Positions 8,716-17,568 are shown, counted from the stretch's first letter. The stretch is DNA of 64,000 nt from Streptomyces sp. NRRL S-646 (GCF_000720765.1 NZ_JODC01000007.1:620001-684000), one strand, 5' to 3'. Program-made: numbers and translations. Notes: generated by a model not told the origin, from the letters alone.

Positions 8716-8940
8716 ATGAACAACTACACGTGCACCCACTGCGGCACCGTGGGTCTGGCGCCGGGCTTCATCGAGGACGGCGGCGAGCACTCGCGCGGGT
8801 ACGCGCGCTGGATCGAGGGCGCGTTGGAGCGGGGGATCTTCGGGGGTGCCAAGCGGATGGGGCGGCCCCGTCGGCAGATAGAGGCGTACCGCTGCCCCAA
8901 GTGCGGACACCTCGAACTGTTCGCCGCCGCCGAGGTGTAG
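8716..8940 (+). CDS. Small two-CxxC zinc-ribbon protein
   Basis: 74 aa with two zinc-knuckle pairs, CTHC near the N-terminus (residues 6-9) and CPKC near the C-terminus, flanking a basic Arg/Gly-rich middle (GGAKRMGRPRRQIEAYR). The arrangement resembles small zinc-ribbon nucleic-acid-binding or structural proteins found singly in actinobacteria. It has an ATG start and stands between the minus-strand remnant and the GyrB-like gene. The function is unknown. Confidence 0.7.
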   Translation: MNNYTCTHCGTVGLAPGFIEDGGEHSRGYARWIEGALERGIFGGAKRMGRPRRQIEAYRCPKCGHLELFAAAEV

Positions 8941-8972
8941 CGGGCAGGGGCGCCCGGCCCTCGCACGGACTC

Positions 8973-9632
8973 CTATGGACCCGCGTCCTCGCCCAGCCGT
9001 GAACTTCCGGTACTGCGCCGGTCATCGACCTGAAGCTCAAGGTCCGGCCACATCGTCGCCAGACCCTTGAGTTCGTGCCCTGCCGACGCCTCCACGGGAC
9101 GAAACAGGGCGTCCGGTCTGAAGTGGACGAGTGTGCCGGTGGTGCCGTCGGCCTCGACAGGCTCCAGGTCAGTGACCGGGATGCCGCGCTCATAGCGTTG
9201 GGTCCAGGCACCGTTGAGACGGCGGTTGGTGTGGACGAGCCATTCACTCAGCGCTGCAACCACGGACATGCCCCGACGCGGATGGCCGTCCGGAAGCCGT
9301 TCCGCGTCCGGGGAGTCGAAGAACCGGAGATCCTTCGACGCCATGACGGGCTTCTTGACGATCCGACCGTGCTCGTCCGCCCGGGTATCAGTGCCCCGCC
9401 CGTCATCCGCCACGGACAAGGACCCGTCCGGACAAAGGGTGATGAGGCAGCGTCCGCCGCCCCTGCTGGATGCTTCGTCGGCGGCGTACGCAAGCACCTC
9501 GAGGAGAAGATGCCATGCGCCGCCCGGCGCGAACTCCTCCGCAGCTTGTCGTATGGATGCCAGATGGTCCAGATCGACGGCGCTGGACCAGTCGTGCGTG
9601 GTGTTGACCCAGGAACCCCTAGAGACCTGCAT
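8973..9632 (-). CDS. GyrB-like GHKL ATPase-domain protein (short)
   Basis: 219 aa resembling only the ATPase domain of DNA gyrase B. It has an N-box-like segment LLEVLAYAADEASSRG, a G1-like SVADDGRGTDTR and a degenerate GHGV-type loop RRGMSVVAALSEWLVHT. The usual transducer, TOPRIM and C-terminal domains are absent, so it cannot act as a gyrase subunit. Similar stand-alone proteins occur in streptomycetes; whether they bind ATP or serve as decoys is not known. The start ATG 9632 is the only good one. It lies directly beside the AraC remnant. Confidence 0.72.
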   Translation of the reverse strand: MQVSRGSWVNTTHDWSSAVDLDHLASIRQAAEEFAPGGAWHLLLEVLAYAADEASSRGGGRCLITLCPDGSLSVADDGRGTDTRADEHGRIVKKPVMASKDLRFFDSPDAERLPDGHPRRGMSVVAALSEWLVHTNRRLNGAWTQRYERGIPVTDLEPVEADGTTGTLVHFRPDALFRPVEASAGHELKGLATMWPDLELQVDDRRSTGSSRLGEDAGP

Positions 9633-10040
9633 CGGGCAAGTATCCAGGGTCCGGGGTGTCAGTGGATGTGGGGACCGTCCGGCCGGTGTTCCTTGTCACG
9701 CGTCGACTCTCGTTGTGCCGCCAGGCGCCCGGGGGTTCGCCGTGGTGGCGGCGGAAGGCGGCTGCGAACGCGTCGGGCGAGCTGTAGCCGACGCTGCGGG
9801 CGATGCCCGCCATGCCGAGTTCGCCGGTGCGGAGGTGCTCGCGTGCGAGGACCATGCGCCAGTCGGTCAGGTACTGCATGGGGGGGGCTGGCCGAGTGCC
9901 TCCTGGAAGGTGCGTGCGAAGGCGGCTCGGGACAGGCCGCCGATCGGGGCGAGTTCGGGGGCGGACCAGGGGTGGCCGGCGTCCTGGCGCGACCACCTCA
10001 ACCCCGTCGCGGTGTTCCGGGCGCTCGGATGGCCGGCAGA
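9619..10040 (-). pseudogene. AraC-family regulator remnant, 5'-truncated and frameshifted
   Basis: The C-terminal double helix-turn-helix of an AraC regulator is readable in two frames. The first half, GLSRAAFARTFQEALGQPP, stops early. After a G8 run around 9882-9889 the second half continues as MQYLTDWRMVLAREHL, then GIARSVGYSSPDAFAAAF and HGEPPGAWR. The N-terminal cupin/sensor domain is missing: upstream sequence runs straight into the nucleotide kinase gene ending at 10070. A homopolymer sequencing error could explain the frameshift but not the missing 5' half. The last codons overlap the start of the GyrB-like gene. Confidence 0.75.
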
Positions 10041-10069
10041 GGCGCGCCGGCGGTCCGGGCGAGCGGACC

Positions 10070-10597
10070 TCAGCTCTTGACGGCCTCGGCGATCTGCAGG
10101 GCGGCCTCGGCAGGCGTGAGGTGGGTGGTGTCGACGACCTCGGCCTCGCGGTGCAGCCATGTGCGGGCCGCCTCGGCGTAGGGCTCGAGGTACTTGAGGC
10201 GGAACGGGGAGGGGTAGGGGCCAAGAACCCTGTCCCCCTCGATGCGTCCGCGCAGGGTGTCCTGGTCGGCGTGGAGGACGAAATGCCGTACCGGGATGGC
10301 ATGTTGGGCGAGACCGGCGCTGATCTCACGCCAGTACTCCTCGACCAGGACGGTCATGGGCACCACCAGAGTGCCGCCGGTGTAGTCGAGTACGCGGCGG
10401 GCGGTCTCCACGACGAGCGGCCGCCACGGCGGCCAGTGCTGGAAGTTGTCCGTCTCGGGCAGCCCCGGCGCGATGTCCATCAGCGTCTCGCCGACCTTCT
10501 CGGCGTCGAACACCCTGGAATCCGGGATCAGTTGCTGCACGAGTGGACTGGTCGTCGTCTTGCCGGCGCCGTGGGTGCCGTTGATCCATACGATCAT
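10070..10597 (-). CDS. P-loop nucleotide kinase-like protein
   Basis: 175 aa beginning MIVWINGTHGAGKTTT, a clear Walker A motif at residues 6-16. A shikimate/gluconate-kinase-like core follows: a DAEKVG segment, an RRVLDYTGGTLVVPMTVL strand-turn, and an RIEGDR lid region. The start at 10597 puts the P-loop at the usual distance from the N-terminus; longer frames add only low-complexity sequence. It belongs to the AAA/CPT-like small kinases often found in streptomycetes near resistance or modification genes. The substrate is unknown. Confidence 0.8.
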   Translation of the reverse strand: MIVWINGTHGAGKTTTSPLVQQLIPDSRVFDAEKVGETLMDIAPGLPETDNFQHWPPWRPLVVETARRVLDYTGGTLVVPMTVLVEEYWREISAGLAQHAIPVRHFVLHADQDTLRGRIEGDRVLGPYPSPFRLKYLEPYAEAARTWLHREAEVVDTTHLTPAEAALQIAEAVKS

Positions 10598-10762
10598 GGG
10601 GCCCGATGCTAGCGCCGTGCGGTGTCGTCCCCGCTGCTGTCGGCGGGTGAGTTGCCGCACCATCGGCAGGCCGGGGCTCCCGACGAAGCGGTTGACGGCG
10701 GCCTCGTCGTAGTCGGTGGTGAAGGATGTGGTCGGCCACAGCCCCAGCGCCCAGGCCGGTGG

Positions 10763-11005
10763 ATGTCGTTGCGGCTTCCGCGTGACCATTACGTCAGGCT
10801 GGCCGCCGACGACTGCTCGGTGCACCCGTCGGCCATCGGCCACCTGGTCGAGGTCGCCGCGGGCCTGGAGCGAGTGCGGGTCGCATGCGGCGGGCAGACG
10901 GTCGCGTCCCACCGGCGGCGCCGGGCCGCCCACCAGACCCTGACCGGCCGCCCGGCCCAGGAACCGGCCACCGGGGATCTGCGCCACCGGCACCACCGCA
11001 GTTGA
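10763..11005 (+). pseudogene. istA: IS21-family transposase (IstA) C-terminal fragment
   Basis: The plus-strand frame reads LRLPRDHYVRLAADDCSVHP, then IGHLVEVAAGLERVRVACGGQTVASHRR and AAHQTLTGR. This is the signature of the C-terminal beta-barrel region of IS21 IstA transposases. The DDE core, the HTH and the partner istB are absent, so it is a dead fragment. Its position in the 835-bp gap between the kinase gene and the SpoIIE-type gene, beside other broken genes, marks old transposition or deletion. The remaining sequence of the gap (10598-10762 and 11006-11433) carries no recognisable gene apart from repeats. Confidence 0.7.
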
Positions 11006-11179
11006 CCGAGGTCCAGCGGCGCGGTCCCCGGCCGGGCGGGCCGGCCTCGTCGAGCGGCACTCGGCCCGCTCGCGATCGCGCCGGCCCGGTGCTTCGAGAC
11101 GCCCCGACCCCGAACAGTGCCCCCGTGACGTATGGCATGGAGCCTGGCTCACTTCGGGGCATCGCGGCCGCTGTCGAGC

Positions 11180-11365
11180 GGGGCGCGAAAGCCCGAGCCC
11201 CGTTCACTCCGGCACCCGGCACCCGGCACCCGGCACCCGGCACCCGGCAGCCCGAACGCACCCATCGCAGCGCCGTGGCACGCGGGCGCGAAAGCCCAAG
11301 CCCCGATCCCTCCGCCACCCAGCAGCCCGAACGCACCGGTCGGAGCGCCGTGGAGCGGGGGTCGA
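11180..11365. repeat. Two imperfect ~90-bp direct repeats with GCACCCG tandem array
   Basis: Two related copies share GCGCGAAAGCCC(G/A)AGCCCC at one end and CAGCCCGAACGCACC followed by AGCGCCGTGG at the other. The first copy carries an insertion of five perfect tandem GCACCCG units (11212-11246) and the second does not. The region lies just upstream of the SpoIIE-type gene and has no coding potential of its own. Confidence 0.7.
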
Positions 11366-11433
11366 TCTAGGCTGGAAGCAGCCGCTGGAAACCAGCCCTG
11401 ACGGGCACGGCTGTCCGGACGGAGGCGTGGCGC

Positions 11434-13884
11434 GTGGAGATGGCCGGCAAGCAGGACGTACCCACTGCCGTTGCCGTGGTGGACCCGGACGGCATGGTGA
11501 GCGGCTGGAGCGAGGGGGGTCGGCTGCTGCTGGGCTGGACGGCGGAGGACATCGTCGGCCACCCCGTGACCGACCTGCTGGTCGATCCCCCGCCACCCGG
11601 CTTCCCCGAGGGCTACGGCGTCGGCCCCGACCCCACGGGATTCATCCTCCTGCGTCACCGGGACGGTTCCACGCTGGACGCCGTACTGGCGGCTCACCCG
11701 CTGTTCGGCCCCGGCGGGCGGGTGCTGGGCCACGCGGTGACCGTCCAGCGCTGGGGACGCCGCCCGGTGATCGCCGACCGGGCCTTCGAGCAGAGCCCCT
11801 TCGCTCTCGGCGTCTACGACCCCGATCTGCGGTTCCTGTGGATCAACGCCTCCTCGGGCCGGGTGATCGCGCACTCCGAGGAGCAAGTGCTCGGTAAGAA
11901 ATACCGCGATCTGTTTCCCGAATTCGACCGCGAGCTGTTTCCCGAAAGGGACGACAAGCCCTACACCGACGCGCTCGCCCAAGTGGCTAGGACGGGCGAG
12001 CCCACGCGTCTCATCACCGTCTTCCGCCCGCTCGGCAGTAACTACGCCAACGCCTGGGCCACCAGCATCTGGCCCGTGCGGGATGCCGAGGGCAGGGTCC
12101 GCGCGGTCGCCAACTGGGGATTCGACATGAGTGCCGAGTACTGGGCCCGGCAGCGCCTTCTGATCCTCAACAAGGCCAGCGGCGGCATCGGCCGGACACT
12201 CGACGTGATCGGCACCGCCCACGAACTGGCCGGGACCCCTGTGCCGGGATTCGCCGACCTCGTCAGTGTGGATCTCTTCGAGGAGGTGCTGCGCGGAGAG
12301 GAACCGCCCTCCGTGTCCGCCTTCACCCCCGGCGAGGTCATCGTGCTCAGCCGTGCCGCCCAGCACGGCGCGAAGGAGGACACCGACCGGGCTCCCGGGC
12401 CCACGACGCCGGTCAGCCACCCTCCCGGTTCCGTCGCCGTCCGCTGCATGACCACCGGCAGGTCCACGGTCGAGCTCGCCGCCGAGCCCGGCGAGGGCGG
12501 CGAGTGGGCCTTCGGGCCGGGGCTCGCCTCCGACCCGGCCCACTGGCCGCCGGGCAACCCGGTGATCGAGGAGTCCCTTGCCGCGGACGGGCTGACCGGC
12601 CGGATCACCGTGCCGCTCCGGGCGCGCGGCGCACTGCTCGGCGTCGTCACCTTCTCCCGTCTCGACCGGCCCGAGGCCTTCACCGCCGACGACCTGATCC
12701 TCGCCGAGGAGCTGACCGCCAAGGCAGCCGTCGCCATCGACAACGCCCGCAGGTTCTCGCGCGAGCGCACGACCGCGCTGACCCTGCAGCGCAGCCTGCT
12801 GCCGCAGGGGCTGCCGAACCAGGAGGCGGTCGACGTGGCAACCCGCTACCTGCCCGCCGGGACCGGCGCGGAAGTGGGCGGTGACTGGTTCGACGTCATT
12901 CCGTTGTCCGGGGCCCGGGTCGCCCTGGTCGTCGGCGACGTCGTCGGTCACGGCCTGCACGCCTCGGCCAGCATGGGCCGACTGCGTACGGCGGTCCGCA
13001 CCCTCGCCGACGTGGACCTGCCGCCGGACGAACTGCTGACCCACCTGGACGACCTTGTCCTCCACCTCGCCAGCGACCTCCAGCCCACCGGTCATTTCCA
13101 GTCGGCCGGGGAGGCCGGGGCGACCTGCCTGTACACCGTCTACGACCCCGTCTCCCGGCGCTTCACGCTGGCGAGCGCCGGCCATCCCCTGCCGCTGATC
13201 ATCTCCCCGGGCGGCACCGGGACCCCGGTACCCGCCCATCCGGGACCGCCGCTCGGCATCGGCGGGCTGCCTTTCGAAGCCACCGAGCTCGAGCTGCCCG
13301 AGGGCAGCCTGCTCGCCCTCTACACCGACGGACTGCTGGAGAGCCGCGAGCGCGACGTCGATACCGGGATCGTCGAACTGCAGCGGGTCCTGAACCAGTC
13401 GGCCACCTCGCTGGAGGCCCTGTGCGACACGGTGATCGACGCCATGCTCCCCGATCGCCGCACCGACGACGCCGCCCTCCTGCTCGCTCGCACGCACGCG
13501 CTGGATCCCCACCACGTCGCCGACTGGGACGTCGAGCCCGACCACGCGCAGGTGCCGCGCGCCAGGAAGTTCGCCGTCGACCAGGTGGACGCCTGGGGCC
13601 TGGAGGAGGCGTCATTCGTCACCGAGCTGGTCGTCAGCGAACTGGTCACCAACGCCATCCGATACGGCGAGCCGCCGATCAAACTGCGGCTGATTCGCGA
13701 CACTTCCCTGATCTGCGAGGTCTCCGACGCCAGCAACACCGCCCCGCACCTGCGCCGGGCCCGCGCCTTCGACGAGGGCGGCCGGGGCCTGCTCCTCGTC
13801 GCCCAGCTCACCCAGGGGTGGGGCACCCGGCACACGACCAACGGCAAGACGATCTGGTGCGCGCAGAACCTCCCCCAGCCTTGA
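11434..13884 (+). CDS. PAS-GAF-SpoIIE phosphatase-HATPase sensor protein
   Basis: 816 aa, GTG start (ATG at 11440 is also possible). Domain order: PAS 1 (about 8-105, GWSEGGRLLLGWTAEDIVG), PAS 2 (about 115-235, QSPFALGVYDPDLRFLWINA), GAF (about 240-445), PP2C/SpoIIE phosphatase (about 450-690, with GGDWFDVI, VGDVVGHG and YTDGLLE metal-binding motifs), then a HATPase/anti-sigma-like domain (about 700-815, ELVTNAIRYG and EGGRGLLLV). The combination is typical of streptomycete regulators that dephosphorylate anti-anti-sigma factors and may also phosphorylate them. No signal peptide or membrane helix is seen, so it is cytosolic. No antagonist gene is adjacent, so its partners are encoded elsewhere. 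Confidence 0.9.
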   Translation: MEMAGKQDVPTAVAVVDPDGMVSGWSEGGRLLLGWTAEDIVGHPVTDLLVDPPPPGFPEGYGVGPDPTGFILLRHRDGSTLDAVLAAHPLFGPGGRVLGHAVTVQRWGRRPVIADRAFEQSPFALGVYDPDLRFLWINASSGRVIAHSEEQVLGKKYRDLFPEFDRELFPERDDKPYTDALAQVARTGEPTRLITVFRPLGSNYANAWATSIWPVRDAEGRVRAVANWGFDMSAEYWARQRLLILNKASGGIGRTLDVIGTAHELAGTPVPGFADLVSVDLFEEVLRGEEPPSVSAFTPGEVIVLSRAAQHGAKEDTDRAPGPTTPVSHPPGSVAVRCMTTGRSTVELAAEPGEGGEWAFGPGLASDPAHWPPGNPVIEESLAADGLTGRITVPLRARGALLGVVTFSRLDRPEAFTADDLILAEELTAKAAVAIDNARRFSRERTTALTLQRSLLPQGLPNQEAVDVATRYLPAGTGAEVGGDWFDVIPLSGARVALVVGDVVGHGLHASASMGRLRTAVRTLADVDLPPDELLTHLDDLVLHLASDLQPTGHFQSAGEAGATCLYTVYDPVSRRFTLASAGHPLPLIISPGGTGTPVPAHPGPPLGIGGLPFEATELELPEGSLLALYTDGLLESRERDVDTGIVELQRVLNQSATSLEALCDTVIDAMLPDRRTDDAALLLARTHALDPHHVADWDVEPDHAQVPRARKFAVDQVDAWGLEEASFVTELVVSELVTNAIRYGEPPIKLRLIRDTSLICEVSDASNTAPHLRRARAFDEGGRGLLLVAQLTQGWGTRHTTNGKTIWCAQNLPQP

Positions 13885-14166
13885 GGGCGCCGTAGCTCGC
13901 ATCGGAGTCGGTGCTCGGCTCGAGCTGGTCCGAAGTGCAGGTGAGGGCACCCGGCAGCCACCTCAGGAGTGATCCACCCAGCGGCGCGACCGCGCAACCC
14001 CCCGCCCGTGCCGAGCACGACACGCGACAAGGCCCTGACCAGTTCTTTCGTGGAGACGCTTCCGCCTGGCAGAAGCCGTCTTGCGCGCCCACCGCAGCCG
14101 TCAGGACGCTGAGTCCAACCACGGCACGCGGGGCGACGGCGCCCCGCCGACAGGGACGGGAACCCC

Positions 14167-15240
14167 ATGCCTCACATGACCGCCTTCGCCAGGAACCAGT
14201 GGTACGTCGCCGCCTACAGCCACGAGGTCGGGCGCGAGGAGTTGCTCGGACGGACCATCCTCGGTGAACCGCTCGTGTTCTACCGGACGGAGGAGGACGG
14301 GACGCCGGTCGCGCTCGCCGACCGCTGTGTGCACCGCCGCTTCCCGCTCCACGAGAAGCCCAGCCGGCTCGACGGTGACAAACTCGTGTGCGGCTACCAC
14401 GGGTTCACGTACGACACGACGGGTACCTGCGTGTACGTGCCCGGTCAAAAGCGCGTCCCGCGCACCGCCCGGGTCGCCTCCTACCCGGTGGTCGAGCTGG
14501 ACTCCCTGGTGTGGGTGTGGATCGGCGACCCGGCCCTCGCCGATGCGCAGACCATCCCCCGGGCCCGGCACCTCGACGCGCCCGGCTGGGTCACCGTCCG
14601 CGGCATGGAGCCCATCGACGCCGACTACGGGCTGCTCGTCGACAACCTGCTCGACCTCTCCCACGAGACGTATCTGCACGGCGGTTACATCGGCACCCCC
14701 GAGGTCGCCGAGACGCCGATCACCACCGAGGTCGACGAGGGCGCGGGCATCGTGCGGGTGAGCCGGCACATGGACGACGCCGAGTGCCCGCCGTTCTACG
14801 CCAACTCCACCGGCATCCAGGGCCGGATCACACGCTGGCAGGACATCGAGTACCACGCGCCCTGTCTCTATCTGCTGCACAGCCGGATCGCACCGGTGGG
14901 CGTGCTGCCGGAGGCCGACGGCAGCGACCCGAACGGCTTCCACACCGAGATCACCTACGCGATCACGCCGTCGACGGACGGCAAGGTGTACGACTTCTGG
15001 GCCGTCTCGCGCGACTGGGCGACGGAGAACACCGAGGTCACCGAGTTCATGCGGAGCAACAACCACACCGTGGTCATGCAGGACGTGGTCGCGCTCAACC
15101 TGCTGCACAAGACGCTCGGCACAGAGCGGACCGGGTACCAGGAACTCAGCATCAACATCGACACCGGCGGCCTCGCCGCCCGCCGTATCCTCGCCCGGCT
15201 GGTCGAGGAGGGCGACAAGCCCGTGGAGAAGGTCCTGTGA
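14167..15240 (+). CDS. Rieske oxygenase, vanillate O-demethylase-like
   Basis: 357 aa. The N-terminal Rieske [2Fe-2S] domain has CVH (C54, H56) and CGYH (C75, H78) ligands. The catalytic half has the mononuclear iron region DNLLDLSHETYLH. Start (MTAFARNQWYVAAY), length and overall sequence match the vanillate O-demethylase oxygenase (VanA) group, which oxidatively demethylates methoxy-aromatic acids. The actual substrate may differ. It is followed with GTGA overlap by a 61-aa protein and then the VanB-like reductase, so the three are one translationally coupled operon. ATG 14167 and ATG 14176 are alternative starts. Confidence 0.88.
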   Translation: MPHMTAFARNQWYVAAYSHEVGREELLGRTILGEPLVFYRTEEDGTPVALADRCVHRRFPLHEKPSRLDGDKLVCGYHGFTYDTTGTCVYVPGQKRVPRTARVASYPVVELDSLVWVWIGDPALADAQTIPRARHLDAPGWVTVRGMEPIDADYGLLVDNLLDLSHETYLHGGYIGTPEVAETPITTEVDEGAGIVRVSRHMDDAECPPFYANSTGIQGRITRWQDIEYHAPCLYLLHSRIAPVGVLPEADGSDPNGFHTEITYAITPSTDGKVYDFWAVSRDWATENTEVTEFMRSNNHTVVMQDVVALNLLHKTLGTERTGYQELSINIDTGGLAARRILARLVEEGDKPVEKVL

Positions 15241-15422
15241 GCAGCTCCACCGGCGAGATCTACCGCATCGACTGGCTGCCGGGCACCGACATCCTGCACG
15301 GCACCTGTCACTGCGGCGCCGAGCACAGCGCCCAGGATCCGATCGAGATGTGGGAGTGGATGCTCGGCCACCCCGAAGGACACCAGCCGCGAGGACACGA
15401 GCCGCAAGGAAACAGCTCATGA
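15237..15422 (+). CDS. 61-aa protein between oxygenase and reductase
   Basis: GTG start inside the oxygenase stop (GTGA), and its own stop overlaps the reductase start (ATGA), so it is locked into the operon by coupling on both sides. The protein has a central TCHCGAEHSAQDP segment and a WEWMLGHPEGH motif. The single CxC pair and several His residues suggest metal or cluster contact, but the fold was not recognised. Its position argues for a role in oxygenase-reductase function or assembly. Confidence 0.75.
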   Translation: MSSSTGEIYRIDWLPGTDILHGTCHCGAEHSAQDPIEMWEWMLGHPEGHQPRGHEPQGNSS

Positions 15423-16354
15423 CCGTGTACGAAGCCGAACTCGTCGTCGACCGCAGGGAGTTCGCGGCCGACGGCGTGCTCGCCCTCACCCTGCGCCACC
15501 CGCTCGGCGAGGACCTGCCGGCCTGGGAGCCGGGCGCCCATGTCGACGTGGTGCTCGGGCCGGAGCTGGAGCGGCAGTACTCGCTGTGCGGGGATCCCGC
15601 GGACCGTTCGGTGTGGCGGATCGCGGTGCTGCGGGAGCCTGACGGGCGCGGTGGATCCGCCCATGTGCACGAGCAGGTGGGGCAGGGCGACAAGGTGCGG
15701 GTGCGCGGGCCGCGCAACCACTTCCGGCTGGAGAGTGCGCCTCGCTACCGGTTCGTCGCGGGCGGCATCGGCATCACCCCGATCCTCCCCATGCTGGCAG
15801 CCGCGGAGGCCGCGGGCGCCGAGTGGACACTGCTGTACGGCGGCCGCACCCGCAACTCCATTGCGTTCACTGAGGAGTTGGGGCGATACGGGGACCGGGT
15901 CAGCGTCTGCCCGCAGGACGAGGCGGGGCTCCTCGACCTCGGTTCGGTGCTGGACGACCTGCCCGAAGGCACGCTCGTGTACTGCTGTGGTCCCGGGCCG
16001 CTGCTGGATGCGGTCGAGCGGCGGTGCCCGGCCGAGCAGCTGCGGGTCGAGCGGTTCTCGCCCAAGGCCCAGAAGGACGGCGAGAACGGCGAGTTCGAGG
16101 TCGAGCTGGCGCAGAGCGGCCGTACCGTCACGGTCGCGCCGGACGTCTCCGTGCTGGATGCCGTCCGTGCGGCCGGCGTGGAGGTGCTGTTCTCCTGCAC
16201 GGAGGGCACCTGCGGCACCTGCGAGACCGACGTCCTCGACGGCACCCCGGACCACCGGGACTCGGTGCTCAGCGCCGAGGAACAGCAGAGCGGGGAGACG
16301 ATGATGATCTGTGTGTCCCGCTGCCGTGGGAAGAAGCTCGTGCTGGACCTGTGA
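15419..16354 (+). CDS. Vanillate-demethylase-type ferredoxin reductase
   Basis: 311 aa, start ATG 15419. The FMN/FAD-binding domain includes RQYSLCGDP. The NAD(P)H-binding domain includes VAGGIGITPILPML and YCCGPGPLLDAV. The C-terminal plant-type [2Fe-2S] ferredoxin domain has CTEGTCGTCETDVLDG plus a last Cys in MMICVSRC. This order is that of VanB-type class IA reductases, which pass electrons from NADH to the Rieske oxygenase encoded two genes upstream. The operon ends here at a strong terminator. Confidence 0.9.
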   Translation: MTVYEAELVVDRREFAADGVLALTLRHPLGEDLPAWEPGAHVDVVLGPELERQYSLCGDPADRSVWRIAVLREPDGRGGSAHVHEQVGQGDKVRVRGPRNHFRLESAPRYRFVAGGIGITPILPMLAAAEAAGAEWTLLYGGRTRNSIAFTEELGRYGDRVSVCPQDEAGLLDLGSVLDDLPEGTLVYCCGPGPLLDAVERRCPAEQLRVERFSPKAQKDGENGEFEVELAQSGRTVTVAPDVSVLDAVRAAGVEVLFSCTEGTCGTCETDVLDGTPDHRDSVLSAEEQQSGETMMICVSRCRGKKLVLDL

Positions 16355-16386
16355 CTCCGAGGCCGGCACGCTCCTGGTCGACGATG

Positions 16387-16419
16387 GCGCCCCCTGACGC
16401 AGCACCCGTCAGGGGGCGC
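16387..16419 (+). terminator. Perfect 13-bp hairpin terminator
   Basis: GCGCCCCCTGACG (16387-16399) pairs perfectly with CGTCAGGGGGCGC (16407-16419) across a 7-nt loop, 33 bp after the reductase stop. It separates the oxygenase operon from the ABC importer operon. Confidence 0.85.
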
Positions 16420-16449
16420 AGCTGTGTGCGGGTGTGCCGGAAAAAGTGT

Positions 16450-16460
16450 CAACAATGTTG
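16450..16460. promoter_or_regulatory. Inverted repeat CAACA-A-TGTTG upstream of importer genes
   Basis: CAACAATGTTG is a perfect inverted repeat around one central base, in the 245-bp space between the terminator and the importer's binding-protein gene. It is AT-rich for this genome. GntR- or MarR-type regulators use sites like this, but no regulator gene is adjacent. Confidence 0.4.
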
Positions 16461-16599
16461 TCGGCGAACCCATTGACCGCACCCGTTGCGGCTTCTACCT
16501 TCCCGCTCAGCGAGTCCGCGCACTACTGTGCGCGTTGCGCACGACCTGTCGGAACACCGATGCACCGCGAACTGCACCGTTCTCTGCACAGGAGGAGCC

Positions 16600-17568
16600 A
16601 TGCGCCGTCTGTCCGCCGGTCTCACCGCCGGCGCCTTCCTGCTCGTCTCGACGGCCTGCGGCTCGTCCGGCGGGAGTTCGTCGAAAGCGGGTGAGTCGTC
16701 CGGGGGCATCACCACCGTCAAGGTGGGGCTCATCCCGATCGTCGATGTCGCACCCCTCTACCTCGGCGAGAAGAAGGGCTTCTACGAGAAGCAGGGCCTG
16801 AAGCTGTCGCCGACGCTCGCCGCGGGCGGGGCCGCCATCGTGCCGGGCGTGGCCTCCGGCCAGTACCAGTTCGGCTTCTCCAACGTGTTCTCGCTCATGG
16901 TCGCCCAGTCCAACAACGTGCCCGTGAAGGCGATCTCCAACGGTGTCGCCTCAACCGGCGTACAGGGAAAGGACTTCGGGGCAGCCCTCGTGAAAACGGA
17001 CAGCTCCGTCAAGACCGCGAAGGACCTCGAGGGCAAGAAGGTCGCCGTCAACACCCTCAAGAACATCGTCGAGTTGTCCATGCGCGCATCGGTGAAGAAG
17101 GCGGGCGGCGACCCCGACAAGGTGAGCTTCGTCGAGATCCCCTTCGACCAGATGCCCGCCGCACTCGACAAGGGCCAGGTGGACGCCGCCATGGCCGTCG
17201 AGCCCGCGCTCACCACCATCAAGGACCAGGGCGGCCGTGAGATCGCCTCACCACTGGTCGACGTGGCGCCCGACCTCACCGTCGCGATGTACTTCACGTC
17301 GACGCGGTACGCGCAGCAGAACCCGGGCGTGGTGAAGAAGTTCCGGACGGCCACCGCCGAGTCCCTCGCCTACGCCAACGCCCACCCGGACGAGGTCCGC
17401 CGGATCGTCACCACGTACACCAAGGTCCCCGCCTCGGTGCTGGCCAAGGTGACCCTGCCCAAGTGGCCGGCCGAGGCGAACCGTGCCTCGATCGAGGCGC
17501 AGGAGAAACTGGGCCAGGAGTTCGGCTTCTTCAAGAAGACTCCCGACCTGGACACACTGCTGCCATGA
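16600..17568 (+). CDS. NitT/TauT-type ABC substrate-binding lipoprotein
   Basis: 322 aa. Start ATG 16600 follows GGAGGAG. A lipoprotein signal has the lipobox STAC with Cys20. The mature part begins VKVGLIPIVDVAPLYLGEKKGFYEKQGL, the hallmark of SsuA/ThiY/NMT1-like binding proteins, which capture small sulfonates, nitrate, pyrimidines or aromatic acids. Next to an aromatic oxygenase operon an aromatic acid is a reasonable guess. The stop overlaps the permease start (ATGA). Confidence 0.88.
   Translation: MRRLSAGLTAGAFLLVSTACGSSGGSSSKAGESSGGITTVKVGLIPIVDVAPLYLGEKKGFYEKQGLKLSPTLAAGGAAIVPGVASGQYQFGFSNVFSLMVAQSNNVPVKAISNGVASTGVQGKDFGAALVKTDSSVKTAKDLEGKKVAVNTLKNIVELSMRASVKKAGGDPDKVSFVEIPFDQMPAALDKGQVDAAMAVEPALTTIKDQGGREIASPLVDVAPDLTVAMYFTSTRYAQQNPGVVKKFRTATAESLAYANAHPDEVRRIVTTYTKVPASVLAKVTLPKWPAEANRASIEAQEKLGQEFGFFKKTPDLDTLLP

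Noticed and set aside
8973..9632. Truncated gyrB pseudogene
   Set aside because: Frame is intact with its own start and normal-looking codon use; motifs are divergent from GyrB throughout, so a distinct short protein is more likely.
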